From Paraspadella gotoi (taxonomy: Eukaryota; Chaetognatha): DNA of 64,000 nt. The notes below the pieces were generated by a model. The model was not told the DNA's origin, did not search any database, and saw only the letters and a list, made by a program, of their open reading frames with translations. Below are positions 11,241 through 33,556 of this stretch, piece by piece. Positions within the stretch are counted from its first letter, which is position 1; every line of letters begins with the position of its first letter. The DNA lies in contig CM119266.1 in the NCBI GenBank assembly GCA_051294375.1, positions 5,255,210 through 5,319,209 of the forward strand, written 5' to 3'. The position numbers and the translations under genes were made by a program.

Positions 11241-13845
11241 TTGATAAAATATTAAAAAAAACCATAAAATTCAGGCCAATGATGATAATGATGATGATTT
11301 TTTATCGTTTTTTTAAATTTTAACCAATTTCTTGTCAAAATTTAAAAAAATTGTAGTACTAACTTTCATTTAACTTTTCAAGCTCTGTAAGAATCCGTTC
11401 TTAAAAAATAAATTTAAATTTTTTTTTTTATTTGTTATATATTGATAAATATTTAAAAGCTTCAGTGCAACAACCCAATGAACTAATTCAAAAAGTTGCA
11501 TTGATAATCGATTTAGTAATAGAAGGAAAAAAGAATTTTTTTGAGAGAATTAGAAGTTATAAAAAGTGTTCAAATTTTGGCCCGCCTTACTGCATAGTCA
11601 AGCTTCATTTTTTTTTGTGATCTAAAACCATTCGAAAGAAAACTGTATTGTTTAAAAACTATCTGTTTCAGGTAGATGCGCGGAGGTTAATTTAGAGCGT
11701 TTATATTGAATTTTGACCAATAGAAAGGAAGGCCAGTTTTTTGCACGCTAAGCCTGTTAAGTCCGGCGGTCATTTGAAATCGTATTAAACAGGACTAATT
11801 AAAATAGATTGTTGGCCTATCGGCTACGGATAATGTTTAAAGCTGCGTTGAAATGGAACTCGTCTCGGCCTGTTATAGTTAGATTTTGGCATTCCTGGAA
11901 ATCAATACGTTCCAGACGGCCTTCCAGAAGTTTTTTTAATAATTTTTTTAACTCAAATTATATTAATATTTATTATCCATTATTCTCTCTTTTCTCTCTT
12001 TTACTCTCTTTTAACCAAATTTCGTTTTCTCTTCAAAATCTTACTAAAATCTGTCTTGAACTTACCCTGACCTCACTCTAAAGCACTGTCCTTTCTCAAT
12101 TCTTTATTGAACACTTTGGTCTCTCTGTTCTCTCTCCCTCCCTTCTCTCTTTTTTTTCTTGTGTTGAATCAGTGAAGTCAGTTTAAAAAGTGTTTCCTAA
12201 CTCTAATCTGCAAATCTGCAAATGGCTTCTACGTAAGTTTTTCTGATTGATTGATTGGTAAAAGAAAACCGACAACAAAACAAGGAAGAAAACGATAAAA
12301 AGACGGCATAGATGACGACGAAGACTGACGCGAAAATGACCGACGAAGACGACGACGAAAACGACGAATGAAGAGGACCGACGAGGAAGACGACAAAGAA
12401 GGCGACGACGAAGACAACGACGAAAAGACGGCAACCGTCAAACCGACGATGAAGAAAACGCACGAAGAAGACAGAAAGCACGACGACGAAGGCATCACAA
12501 TGATACGAAAATGCGACAAAATTGACGAGACGAAAATCGACGATGACAAAGATGACAACGAAATTGAGACGAAAAGTGAATCGTGAAGAGGAAGACAAAA
12601 TCCAAATTTACATCCGAGATTGTCGTTGATTTATTCTCTTTCTTTCTCTCTGCTCTTCTCTCTCTCTCATTCTCTCTCCTTCACTCATACACGCATTAGA
12701 TTTTGTTTTATTTTACTATGAATTGATTCTCGCGTCAATGAATACTATCATCCGTATCAAATGATGATTATCATCACAGTCTATGAAATGACTGTCATTT
12801 CGCATCAATCATTTTGGTTATCATTACATAAAATGGGCGCGTCGCCACGCAAACCTTTGATCTCCTTCCTCCTTGTCCTCCGCCCTTTTTGATTGTCTAT
12901 ACAATCTCCGCCGATTTTTTTCGGTTTTAATTCTGCAACTTGAAAAAATCATGAATAAGCGTGAAAAAGAGTGTAAATTGAGATAAGAAAAAAAATTTAC
13001 GTCGTCGCATTACGCCAACCACTTAAATCAATTTCTTTATAAATTTTCGTTAAATGTTGCCGATACTAATATGTATCTTGTTGTTTGTTTCATGTTAAAA
13101 CTTGGAAATTTTACAAATATAAGATATTTAATTAAATTCAATAAGATGAAAAGTATGAGACAAATCTACTATCGTATAGAATATACGCCTAGAGTCTAGA
13201 AAACTGATGTATAGTGGATTCTAACATAATAGGAAGGAGAATACAGCAAATTTTAATACTCATGACATCAATTTTTCCTAGATGATAGCACAGTAAAAAA
13301 ACTTTCTGTAAAAAAATTATCGACATATGATTGCCGGGAGCATCGGGACTTTTCATGGTTTAAAAGATGGTGAAAAGGTGGGTAAGCAACAGGCTTGGGC
13401 AGTGCTACCATATGTTACTTTAGTTTTCCCCGAATTCTTTTTTTGCATATACTGGTGGTACATAACAAATGTAAACTTTAAAAAATATGGCGGTTACTAA
13501 AATATTTTGTAATATAAAATATTAATGTGTTGTGACTTTAACAGTTAAAAATTATGTTATGTACGTTTTTGTAATTCAAAGATTGATCTCATCTTTCATA
13601 TTTTTGAGTATACAGTAATATTCTTGTAAAATTGGAGTTCTTCTTTTTGTTTGTCGAATTCCCTGATGTTTTTGGGAATTTAGAGAATAAAAATCTCACC
13701 AAACACTTTGGTCCTAATCTTGTTCTCTATCTTTTTCACTCTTTTACTTCTATCATGAATTAATAGAACTTGGTTATAATTACTTATTACTCTTTAAATT
13801 CTATAGATTTTCCTGGCTTTGCTTTTTATAACGTTACTCTTATAG

Positions 13846-15277
13846 GCCCGATCGCGCCTAATCCGAAAAATCGCCGGATCTAAAGCTTCGGATACTACGC
13901 ATAGTACAATCCTTGTTGGATCAGAAATGAGTTAAAATTTTAAGCGACTAAACAAGAATATGAGGCAAAAAAGTTTGATCGTTTGAAGCCCGATTTTTGT
14001 GTGGCCGTGATCGTTTTTTGTAGATAACTTCGAACGAGATTTATCCCATTTTGAATATAATTTGCATGCAGTATATTGATTCAGAATCTGTCTATCGAGT
14101 GGTGCCAAATTCATTGAAAATATTAATGGTTTAGAAGATGAATGAGTGCCTATAGGCGCAAAAATACAACTAAATGATATTTTATCTATAAGAATGGAGA
14201 AGGTGGTAGAATAGTTATGAGAGAGCGATTTTGGAAAATGTTACTAGTTTCAAGATGTATTTAGAATTTAATGCAAAATGTATTATTCTTTTTTTTTTCA
14301 GTATGAAGATTAGTGATTGTGAGAAATCTCTCTTCATAGAAGTTGGGACCGCTTGTCTCAAGGGTACATGACCTGTATTTGAAATTAATTGTACGATTAC
14401 AATTGTTACAAATCGGCTGTGGCTGGGGAAAGCAGTCAAGTAAACAGGAAGGAATGTGCTCTGCAAATGAAGTTTATTTATTTCTTTCTCAGTCTTCCGG
14501 TGCAGATTTAATCAGCCAGTTTTGAATGCTGGGAACAGAAACTAATATGTCAAAGCAGAGCATAGGCTGGTCCGTCTTGGAATCCTGTGGCAAGTCTATG
14601 GCACCATTTAGGGTTTGTTTTATCTCTTCTCTGTTATAACTTCAGAATGCCATTTGTACGAATGATGAGATTGTTTGCTAGATTGGTGTGATCGGACGCT
14701 CGCGCTCTTCCGCGCTTATAATGTGTGTTGATGGTCTTCCTGTTTAGGGTTTTTATGTTGATCATGTTGTGCTACGTCGGTTATGTGATGTGTGTTGTTC
14801 CGTCTTTATTCTTTTTTTTGGATGAAGTAACAATGTCTTTGAATTTTACAATTTTACAATTTTAAGTATCATATTTTTTTTGTAATCAAAATGATAATAG
14901 CATCGCCTTACTGATAGGCGTTCTGCTCTCTCTCTACATAAACGGTTTATGTTTTTATCATTAATTAATTGTATAACATAATTGGAATGACGCTGGTTTT
15001 AGTTTCCTAGGTAATTACACTTGAGCGATAGAGTGGCTGTTAATTGAAAAGAAATTTAAAATTGCATTTAAAAAATTGATTACTCGGTGTGAGTGAGAAT
15101 TTTTAAGGTTTACTGATAAAAAATTGCCCGATTTTTTAGTTGCCTCATAAACTGAACCTTAATCAAATTTAGAGTCGTTGTTTTTTTGAGACCGTGAAGT
15201 AGAATACACTTTCTTTGGCATAATAACAGATTCTACAAAGCTTTATGACAATTCTTGTGTTGAATGATTCCCGAGCC
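13846..15277 (-). mobile_element. TTAA-type element relic, copy in right arm
   Basis: This is the counterpart of 2,726-3,878 in reverse orientation. It ends at 15,278-15,281 with TTAA preceded by a damaged GATTCCCGAGCC terminus. The other end, near 13,846, reads TATAGGCCCGATCGC and has lost a clean TTAA. Boundaries are approximate and no transposase is visible. Confidence 0.4.
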
Positions 15278-15469
15278 TTAACAAGGAAAAAAATTACATG
15301 GAAGAAAAGGTTGGAAACTATGCACCAAAAAAATACTATGTGACTATATAGCTATATATTTTTAAAATTAAAATCAACACCAAACCTATCGAAACACTGG
15401 CACCCAGTGATTTGGTGCGGTGTTAATGGTGAGTGGACGAAGAGCTGACACCGATTGCCGCAGGACATC

Positions 15470-15700
15470 CCTACCATAATCCCTCCCTAACCTACTTCAG
15501 AACCCTAACAATAAATAAAAAAAATCCCACCTAACCTAATTCAAACCTTAACTTAACCCTAAGCTAATTCGAACCTTAACTTAACCCTAACCTAATTCGA
15601 ACCCTTACTTAACCTTAACTTAAGCTAATTCAGAACCCCAACATAAATCCCTAACCGCAACCTAATTCTACACTCATCTAAACCCTAGTCACTAATACAA
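15470..15700 (-). repeat. Degenerate interstitial telomere-like repeat (CCCTAA/CCTTAA)
   Basis: This is the reverse-complement counterpart of 2,390-2,640, with CCCTAA, CCTTAA and CCTAATTCGAACC units. Confidence 0.7.
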
Positions 15701-17089
15701 ATCAGTAACTATCTCCGCCTTAATCTACTAATTATAATCCTAGACTTAACATAATCTTTAATTTAAAAATGTCAAAATATTCGAATTATGATAAATACGG
15801 GAGTTTCTGGGAAAATAAGACCAAAAATATCAATGTCGAATGCTTAAGAGTACTTTTTCGTATGGTCCAGAGCAGTGAAATTATCCAGAGAACTCCATTT
15901 TTACTCTCTCCTTATATTGTTTAAATGATAATATATATTTCTAAGTATTGTGTGTTTTATTTTGTTAGCACTTCCGAATAAGTCATATTGATGGGGTGAT
16001 CTATTTATTCAAAATCAAATTTAAATTCATCTCAATAGGAATTTCTAGATTCTTTGAAATGATTCCATGGAAGACAAGTGCATCTGCTAATTTATTGAGA
16101 TAAGAAATTCATTGGTCCTCACATGCGGAAATAGGAAAATAAAACGAAAATCAAATTTAAAGGTAACATGATTTTATTTTTAATTCAGCACCGAATTTCA
16201 GAGACTTCAGTCTCTCTCAATCGTTTATTTTTGTTAAGTAGATAAGATAGAAGGGACCACTTCCAATTACAGAGTCAATATCTCAAATCATTTCTTGATA
16301 ATAAAGTAAAAAAGTAAATATAAGTAAAAACAAAACAATATACTAATATGTCAAATTTTAAATAGAATGCTGAAATTTTTTAGGTGAACCAAATTTCAAA
16401 ATTTTTATGATTTGAGGGGTCCTGTTGCAAGGTCCGTAGGCCTTTTATTCTGATGACGAGACACCTTTTCAGTCGTATGTCCACATTTTGATGCGGGCTA
16501 TGCTGATCCCAGGTGATGCTTGTTAAACCGATAATCTATATCCTGAATAATTGGTACCATAATTATATTCTTACTCAATACATACTAATTATTTGTTTTA
16601 TTCGTAGGAGTTTACCAAAATATATCGAAATAGTATTTTGAGTAAGCGCCTTGAATCCTCCGGATTTCGATATCTTTTCTTCTCCTTTCTGCCAGATGAG
16701 ACGGTATCTATGTTCTCTGTAAGGTCAAATTCGTAGCAGAAAAAGAAAAAAGAAACAGAAGAATAAAAATAAAGATAGAAAGAATCAAATAAGAATGAAA
16801 ATAACGCCACCAATTAATAATCAAATAAAAGAAAACAAGTTTGAGCAAACAATCAATAAAAGAAAACAAGTTTGAGCAAACAATGTCGGATCTGCCCACA
16901 ATAATTAAGGGGTAATACAGCTAAATAAATAAATCCTTCCTGACAGTTATGCTGGACAAATACATGCAAAATATAATTCGGCCAAGAATGATACCAGTAA
17001 AATACAGTGTAAAGTTGAAATTTGGACAAGATACTTGTTTCTCTGAATTCTTGTTCTGAACTAATCGATCATTCTTTTAAATTATAGTG

Positions 17090-17725
17090 AAGAGGCTGGT
17101 TTTACAGGGCGCCACACCGCAGCGGGTTCACCTCGTGGCGACACGAGACAGCATGTTCATGTAGTCAGAGCTTTGGATCTGGCAGTAGGCCATGCCTAAG
17201 GCGGGTTACCCGGTCATCCCACTTTACATGACAACTCAGGGCTCGAACCAGGACGCACATTGGGATGGTGATTAGTCCAGCTGAGCACTGAGGCGCTGTG
17301 AAAGTAACAGCTTTAATCCATCTGTGGTGATAGGACCACCAGACAGCGCCCAGGACCTCTCGATATGAGAGTACGAAGCAGGGGAATGAAGCGAATGTCT
17401 CTCCGCTGAACCTCTCTTCATTCTGGTGGCCTTGCTTTGAGTGGCAGCTGTGTAGCTCAACCACATCAAGGGCAGAGGAGTATTATTCGATGCCCGGGTT
17501 GCGTGTTCGGATCACGTCGGGTCACCATTGAAGAGGCTGGTTTTACAGGGCGCCACACCCGCAGCTGGTGTCACCTCGTGGCAACAGCGAGACAGCATGT
17601 TCATGTAGTCCAGAGCTTTGATCTGGCCAGTAGCCCATGCCCTACAGGCGGGTTACCCGGTCCATCCCACTTTCACATGAAACCTCAGGGCTCGAACCAG
17701 GACGCACATGGGATGGTGCATTAAG
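17090..17725 (+). mobile_element. tRNA-derived SINE, one full and one partial copy
   Basis: A block starting GAAGAGGCTGGTTTTACAGG occurs at about 17,090-17,240 and again at about 17,532-17,713. Before the second copy, 17,447-17,525 looks like a tRNA head: GTGTAGCTCAACC fits an A box and TGCGTGTTCGGATCA fits a B box. The opposite strand also has GGTTCGAGCCC near 17,690. The frames here (95-99 codons) are repeat translations. The SINE call rests on these boxes only. Confidence 0.5.
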
Positions 17726-18984
17726 CTCTGTGGATTTGGATCCGTTTCTTCGCGTTTTGAACCGAAGAAGTGAGGCAACTGCCAAACAATATTATGAATG
17801 TGTTTACCTTTAAATAATGTACAATGAAATTTATAAACGATTTAATCAAATCAAAAGAAAGAGTTATCTCCGGGTTCGATCCCGGGACTTCTTGTTCGTG
17901 AGTTGCGTCTCCTGCTTTATCACCTTGGTACATAACAATAGATATTCAATTATGTTTAGTTATTATAGCATGTTATTATAATTATGTAAAGACAAATGAA
18001 CATCATACCTATTATATTTACTAGATCACACTAGTAGTAGTTTTATGTTTCCATTATTGTAACATCTTCTTACTTTCTCATGTTCGCTTACGCTTTCCGG
18101 ATCGCGTCCACATCTCTGGTGTTCCCTCTCTGAGCCAATGGATTTGGCTGTAGGATGGTGGACGTGAGGCGGTGTGAATATACCGCCACACCAGGACAAT
18201 AAGTGAATAAGTGAATAACCATTCCTCTTCCTGATTAAGTGGAATAACAAGAATCGATTCAAAACGGAAGGACGCGTCGTGATCCAATGTGTCCAAATGT
18301 GGTCGTGGCAGTGAAAAGTGAAAAGTGCAGACGGGATCCAAGATCGAAGAGATTGAAGAAGATTAGATCGATAGAGGGGGAAAGAGAGGGGGGCGACGGT
18401 CGGCGACGGTGGGCGTGGCATTGATTATTCAATTCTGTCGCCGGCTAAGACAAAAAAAAAAAATAAAGAGCAATTCAAACCGTTTCGACGTCGGATTAGA
18501 TTTTAAAATCATTTTTGTTAATTTTAATTCTGAATTAAATAAAATACATATATTTGAATTTTTTATAATTTTTTTAAGTATTTTACTTTACTAATAGATA
18601 TATAATTTCTCGATCGCACATAGCTTTGCGCATTGGATTAGCCATGCAACATCTTGAATATCAAAACTTTACTTTTCGTATATCTCTTATCCGTAATTTT
18701 GATACTGTGTATACTGCGAATGCTCAGTGTTTTTAGCATATTAATTTTTTAAAGGGCTGTACTAATTAACTCAAACGAGTTAAACGACAAACGACAAACC
18801 ATCGATCTTTCAAAAGAATTTTGGATTTTCAAGTTTTTGCTTTTAATTCAATTGAACTAAAAAATCTTCTCATCTTCGTCGTAAAGAGAAATATTTTACA
18901 TATAGAATTATATAATTTTCAATTTTTTGTAAATGACTAGAGTCGCCAAAGATTCTTTGTTTTGAAAGAAAGAAATATGGTACC

Positions 18985-19195
18985 CAGGGGCGGCCCTTTG
19001 CGGGCCTCCCCTGCTCTCCAAAATTTAGTTTTTAGTTTTTCGATAATTGCTCCAGTGCTCAAACTTCACCTCTTCTTTTATTTTTTCTTCTTCTTTTTTT
19101 TCTTCTTTCTTACCTACTTTTTTCTCTATTCTCAGGGCATCCCGAGCCCTCCTGGGCCGGCCTCTCCCGAATGAAACCCCCTCCCGCCGCCCCTG
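18985..19195. mobile_element. Small hAT-like non-autonomous element
   Basis: The 211 bp start with CAGGGGCGG and end with CCGCCCCTG, inverted termini of the CAGGGGCGG type common in hAT elements. The flanking octamers are ATGGTACC and ATGTACTC, which differ by one gain and one loss and are compatible with the 8 bp target duplication of hAT elements. The interior is GC-rich at both ends with a T-rich middle and has no coding frame. Confidence 0.55.
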
Positions 19196-20260
19196 ATGTA
19201 CTCCCCCCAACAAAAAAAGAAATTCAAAATTTATAACGATATAATTGACAAAGTTCGAAACCATCTTAAAGCCTATTATTGGAATTAAAAAGTATGAGTC
19301 TTGTCAGGATAATTTGTCATCCTTTCTAGTTTCTTATTTCTTTTTTTCCATTCATAGATTCGAAGGCTTTTGGCATTTTGCTCGTCTTGAAATTTTAAAA
19401 ATAATTTAAGTTTTTTTAATTTTTTTTTTTTTTTTTTTGCCGATCCGTTTCTACTTTGGGTAGGTTTTATTATCCTGCGATGTTTTCCAAACGGGCCCAT
19501 TTCAGCTTAAATTCAGAATCAAATTTTCATGTTTAACGATTCGGTCAGGGGTTAAGGGTTAGGTTAGACATTACGGGTTAATTTAGGTTAGTATAAGGTT
19601 ATTGATTTAGGGATTAAATATTAGGATTTAATATTAAAATCATAAAAAAACTGAAGTGTTAGAAACATGAATGGGCCGGTTTAGGAAAATATTGACGAAA
19701 TATAGGGTCCTACATGTCTATTAATGGTTATGAGAAATCCATAACATTTAATTCATATTTGAACCATTCTTTTACCAGAGAAGAAATTCTTATGCTCAGT
19801 CGAATGTGACCTTATCTTTATCTCAATCCTCGTCTGCATATTATTAGCTCGATCTGTTTCGGTCCAACACGGTAAGGTCTAATCGATCAAGGTAAGTTTA
19901 ATCAAACCGGTTCGACTGGTCACGTGATAATTATCCTCCTCTTAATTTAATCGAACTAAAAAAAAATTCAGATTTTTTTTCTCAACTTTTTTAACGAAAT
20001 GACATTTAAAAATGTATCATTAGATGTAACATGTGTAATATAAATTCATCCGTTTGTCCATATGTCTTTCTGTCCTTCTAGGCTTCCGTAAACCCAACCG
20101 AGTTTTAAAAATGTGACGTAACGAGACTGATACAGAACTGTGAACTCAGTGAATAGTGAATAGTGAATCTGTGAATTTGAAAATCGCGATTTCATCGTCT
20201 CTTTTGTGATTATGTAATCCTGGTGTAAAGTCTTTGATCAAAGAGCTAACAAAATTTTAA

Positions 20261-20265
<5 letters not shown>

Positions 20266-20314
<49 letters not shown>

Positions 20315-20329
20315 TCTCTCTCTCTCTCA
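20266..20329. repeat. (CT)n microsatellite
   Basis: An almost uninterrupted CT run with two small breaks. Confidence 0.9.
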
Positions 20330-21582
20330 AGTTCACACACACTTTGGACTTCGACGATTTCTCGCGTTTTTTTTTTTCATTTTTTTTTTCTCACGAAACT
20401 CGATTTTTTTAAAAAGTTTTTTGTTCGCTATTTTTTTTTTTTTTACAATAATTTCACTGGAAGTCAATCGTTAAGTAGTCACGTTTAAAGTCAGCATTAA
20501 GAAATTAATTACAGTTGTGGCGAATTTTATTTGTTAAAGTGATTGTTATATAAACTAATATATATTTATTATTTATTTTTGCAGATCATTTCTGATCATT
20601 TCTTTCGATTCGACATAAAACAAGGTATCTACAATCCCTCTTTCACTATAGATATGTCGCTCCGCGCTTAAAAAAATTCGAAAGAAAGAGAGATATAATA
20701 GAGAAATTTTTGGTTCCTTGCAATTTTTGCACCAGTGTTTGGGCTATCCAACGCCCGCCGGAACAAAGAAAATCCATAAAGGTCTTGACTAAAAAATACT
20801 GAAAATAAACACGGCGCTTAGTCAGAATTCTTGTTAATTTTTTTTTATTTTGCGATATTTACTGTATAAGTCAAATAAATATACAGCGGTCATGCACTGA
20901 TTCTGATTCTGTTGGGTTTAGCCTAACTTTCAAGCACATAACGAAAAAAATAAATTGACGTCATAGTAAGAAATAATAGCAATTAATCCATTTTTTTTTT
21001 CTCAAAATTTTTTTTCATTTTTGTTTCTTACTGTTTTTGCCAAACATGCCCTTTAAAATTATAAAAATAAAGATTAGCTAATGAAACTATGTCTTATGTA
21101 CATTTCGTTGCCGGAACAAAGAAAATTCATTGAAATAACTCATTTTCTTTGCAATTTACCCCTTTATTGATAAAACCCCTTGTATTATAATAAAACATAA
21201 AAACAACAATTTTACATACAGCTACATGCATTAGCGTGGAAAATGACCATTTTTTGTAGATTATTTTTCAACGCGTGGGTCGATTGATTTTAAATGTTAC
21301 ATCATTTCCTATCAGTAAATGTAAAAATATTTAAAATAACATTATAAACGACCAGATAACTTGCCTATCTATTCACTATCTCTAAATATAAATGCATGTT
21401 TTCTTCCTACTCAATCTATAAACTCAACAATTAAAAAAGAATGAAATAAAATTATTAGGTTGCGAATTTGTTGTGAGGTCCTACTCGTATATAACATAAC
21501 AAAAATAAAACAAATGAATAGCTCTTCTTTGATTGATTGTCTAATAGATTTAACTGCTCTATTGATTACCCGATTTGATTGA

Positions 21583-31407
<9,825 letters not shown>

Positions 31408-31955
31408 TCACGTGACCGGAAGTGGGCGTGGCCACAAAGAATTACGATCGTTTCATTCGGCGAGATTTATTTTGGGTTTTTTTCCGCGGGATTTGGACGG
31501 ATTTATAATTTTTGGATTTACATTTATTCACGACGAACTAAATAAACAAAATTTTCGGTGTCGAGTCGAACTCGTATCTTTAAAAAAATACTAATTTGAT
31601 TTATTGTAAATGTTAATTTAATATATATTTGGCTACTCAATGCTTAAATAGGCGAATTTAACGCGACGGGAACGGAAGCCGTGCATGGTTTTTGTTTATT
31701 TTGGACGACTTTCGGGATCCTTAGTTACAAATTAATGTTACGATATTAAAAAAATAATAAAATTAGTACTGATTTATTATTGAATAAAATGAACACAGTC
31801 GAGTAGTAATGTGGAAGTTAGGAAATTGGTTTCCTGAATTATTTTTAAAAAATGACAACTGGAAAAACAAACTACATAATAATTGTTTGAAATCTAATTC
31901 TAGAAGTTCTACTAAAGATGTCGCGGCGGAAAATGAAAATAATTTCAACAAAAGA

Positions 31956-33556
31956 TCAGAGTAACCAAATTTTCGATTCGTTTCCTTCTTCGTCAATTTC
32001 CACGAGTTCTTTGCCTCGATCATCCTCCTCCTCTTCTTCCTCCTCCTCCTCCTCATCAGCCGTAACGCCTTCTCGTTCTTGTTGTTCCTGTTGTTCTACT
32101 TCCTCCACATTCTCGTCTTTGGGATCGAGACACAACAGCGCCTCCTCGTGATCGAAACTCGCGAGATAAAATCCATTCAGCGCCTCAAGATTCGGCTGCG
32201 AGTTCAAGTTGTTGTTATTGTTGTTAGCGGCGTCCTCGGCGTCGTTTTTATCCCCAAAGTCCTCGACGAACGGCGCCGCTTTCCACTCGACTCCGCCACT
32301 CACCGGCGCCTTTTCCAAAAACCCCGGATGTTGGCGCCAATTTCGACGTCTCTCTTCGATCTTAAATCGGTGTCGCTGGAGTCGATCCTCGTCTAAGACG
32401 CGATCCGGTTTCATTCCGATCCGAATGCATTTGCGGAGTCTACAGGATTGACAATCGTTGCGGGTCGATTTGTCTATGAAGCAAGAGTTGGAACGACGAC
32501 AGCTTTTTGGAAAAATGGGGTGGGGGAAATTGGGGGGGTAGTAGGTTAAACCTATTAGCGGTGAAAGTTGGTTGAATCGCGCTTATATTTTTCTGTTTCG
32601 AAAGAGTAACTCGTTTGTTTTTGTGATGCTATTGTTACCATAACCATATTATTTTTTTTTCAATTAGAGGAAAACAGAACTCTTAATAAGTAATTAGCTT
32701 TTTTGATTATTGTCGGGCAGATTAACAAATTGTTATTTTAGTTGGAAAAAAAACATTTTCTTACAGCATTCCGCCTACACCCCATCAAAGCTTTCAAACC
32801 TTTCCTACATAATTCGACGCACCTATACTCAAGCATCTTCTGCATCGATCGACGAAAGAATCCCTTGCATGCTTCGCACGTCAACGCCCCGTAGTGAATC
32901 CCCGACGCGTCGTCCTCGCAAACGCGGCACCGCTCCTTCGGCTGCTGCAGAATCTGCAGATATTGCTGCAGATCGACGCCTTTCGGCAGGATGCTGCGCG
33001 GGCGGAACGTTGGTGCTGCTGCGGCGATGGCTGCGGCGTCGAGGATGGAAGCGGAGGAAGTCGGCGACGACAAATCGGCGCCGATTTCGACAGCAGACGG
33101 AAACGAGACGAGAGATCCGCCCGTCGGCTGCAGCTCCTGCTGCCGCGGAGGGAAGTCTTCGCCTGTCCTTAAACTTACTCGTTCCGCTTCTCTCTCCCTC
33201 ACCATTTCCTCTCTCTCCCTCCCTCTTTCCGCAGCGCCTTCTAAACTCCTCATCCGCGCGCCACGTTCGTGCGTCGCCACGTGACGCCGAAAATCAGCGC
33301 CATCTTCGGATGCGTATCCGCATTTGACGCAAGAGAATTCGCTCTTCTTAAAATGGACGCGAGAATGTCGGTTGAGGTCGCTCGAGTAGTTGGTCGCGTA
33401 GGGGCACAACCTGCATCGAAAGGGCTTCCCGCCCGTGTGCTTCAACTGATGCTTTTTGAGATTAGTTTTGCTTTCGGTGACGTAGTCGCATTGGGCGCAT
33501 TTGTAGCGAGGGGTGAACGGGCGGTGTTGCCAATGCTTGGGCAGGATCGGTTCCAT
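31956..33556 (-). CDS. C2H2 zinc-finger/nuclear-receptor DNA-binding-domain fusion protein
   Basis: Two exons are inferred: 33556-32823 and 32502-31956 (426 residues). The first exon is one open frame with three C2H2 fingers (residues about 20-40, 48-68, 76-96; pattern F/Y-x-C-x2-C-x-Y...H-x3-H) and then, after a 110-residue linker rich in Arg/Glu, Ser and Ala, the first nuclear-receptor zinc module (C-x2-C-x13-C-x2-C from residue 210, P-box region [11 protein letters not shown]). Donor AG|GTGCGT and acceptor AAAAAG|C join in phase to give [14 protein letters not shown] and the second module (C-x5-C-x9-C-x2-C), then [16 protein letters not shown]. After that come an Asn run and a long Glu/Asp run to a stop. 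No ligand-binding domain is seen. Expected role: nuclear DNA-binding regulator. ATG at 33556 is the first Met in frame; the frame is open nine codons further upstream, so an earlier exon is possible. Confidence 0.85.

Larger units (their letters stand above)
9093..11800. repeat. Direct repeat unit, copy 2, interrupted by a TTAA element
   Basis: This is the same unit as 6,942-8,672, in the same orientation. It is split by a 1.0 kb insertion at 10,034-11,046. The flanks of the insertion (GATAGAGCTTTAA on the left, TTAA then AAAGTTAGAT on the right) rejoin to the uninterrupted sequence of copy 1. The right edge abuts the right inverted arm at about 11,834. Confidence 0.75.
11834..17089 (-). repeat. 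Right arm of the roughly 5 kb inverted repeat
   Basis: This is the reverse-complement counterpart of 957-5,850. It contains the complementary telomere-like block (15,470-15,700), the microsatellite block (12,290-12,680) and the TTAA-element relic. The similarity stops abruptly at 17,089, where SINE sequence starts. Confidence 0.8.

Noticed and set aside
12183-12598. Overlapping minus frames of 83-131 codons and a plus frame of 72 codons
   Set aside because: All are frames of the degraded GTC/GAC microsatellite in the right inverted arm.
17865-17890. tRNA T-arm-like sequence CCGGGTTCGATCCCGGGA
   Set aside because: No acceptor, D or anticodon arm could be folded around it on either strand; more likely a SINE fragment.
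18026-18421. 131-codon minus-strand frame upstream of the monooxygenase
   Set aside because: No recognisable motif, no splice partner, no repeat of it elsewhere; a chance frame in a GC-richer patch is as likely.
31763-32056. Leu-rich minus frame considered as a possible nuclear-receptor ligand-binding exon
   Set aside because: It overlaps the acidic tail in another frame, is AT-rich, and lacks the LBD signature; no usable splice site was seen.
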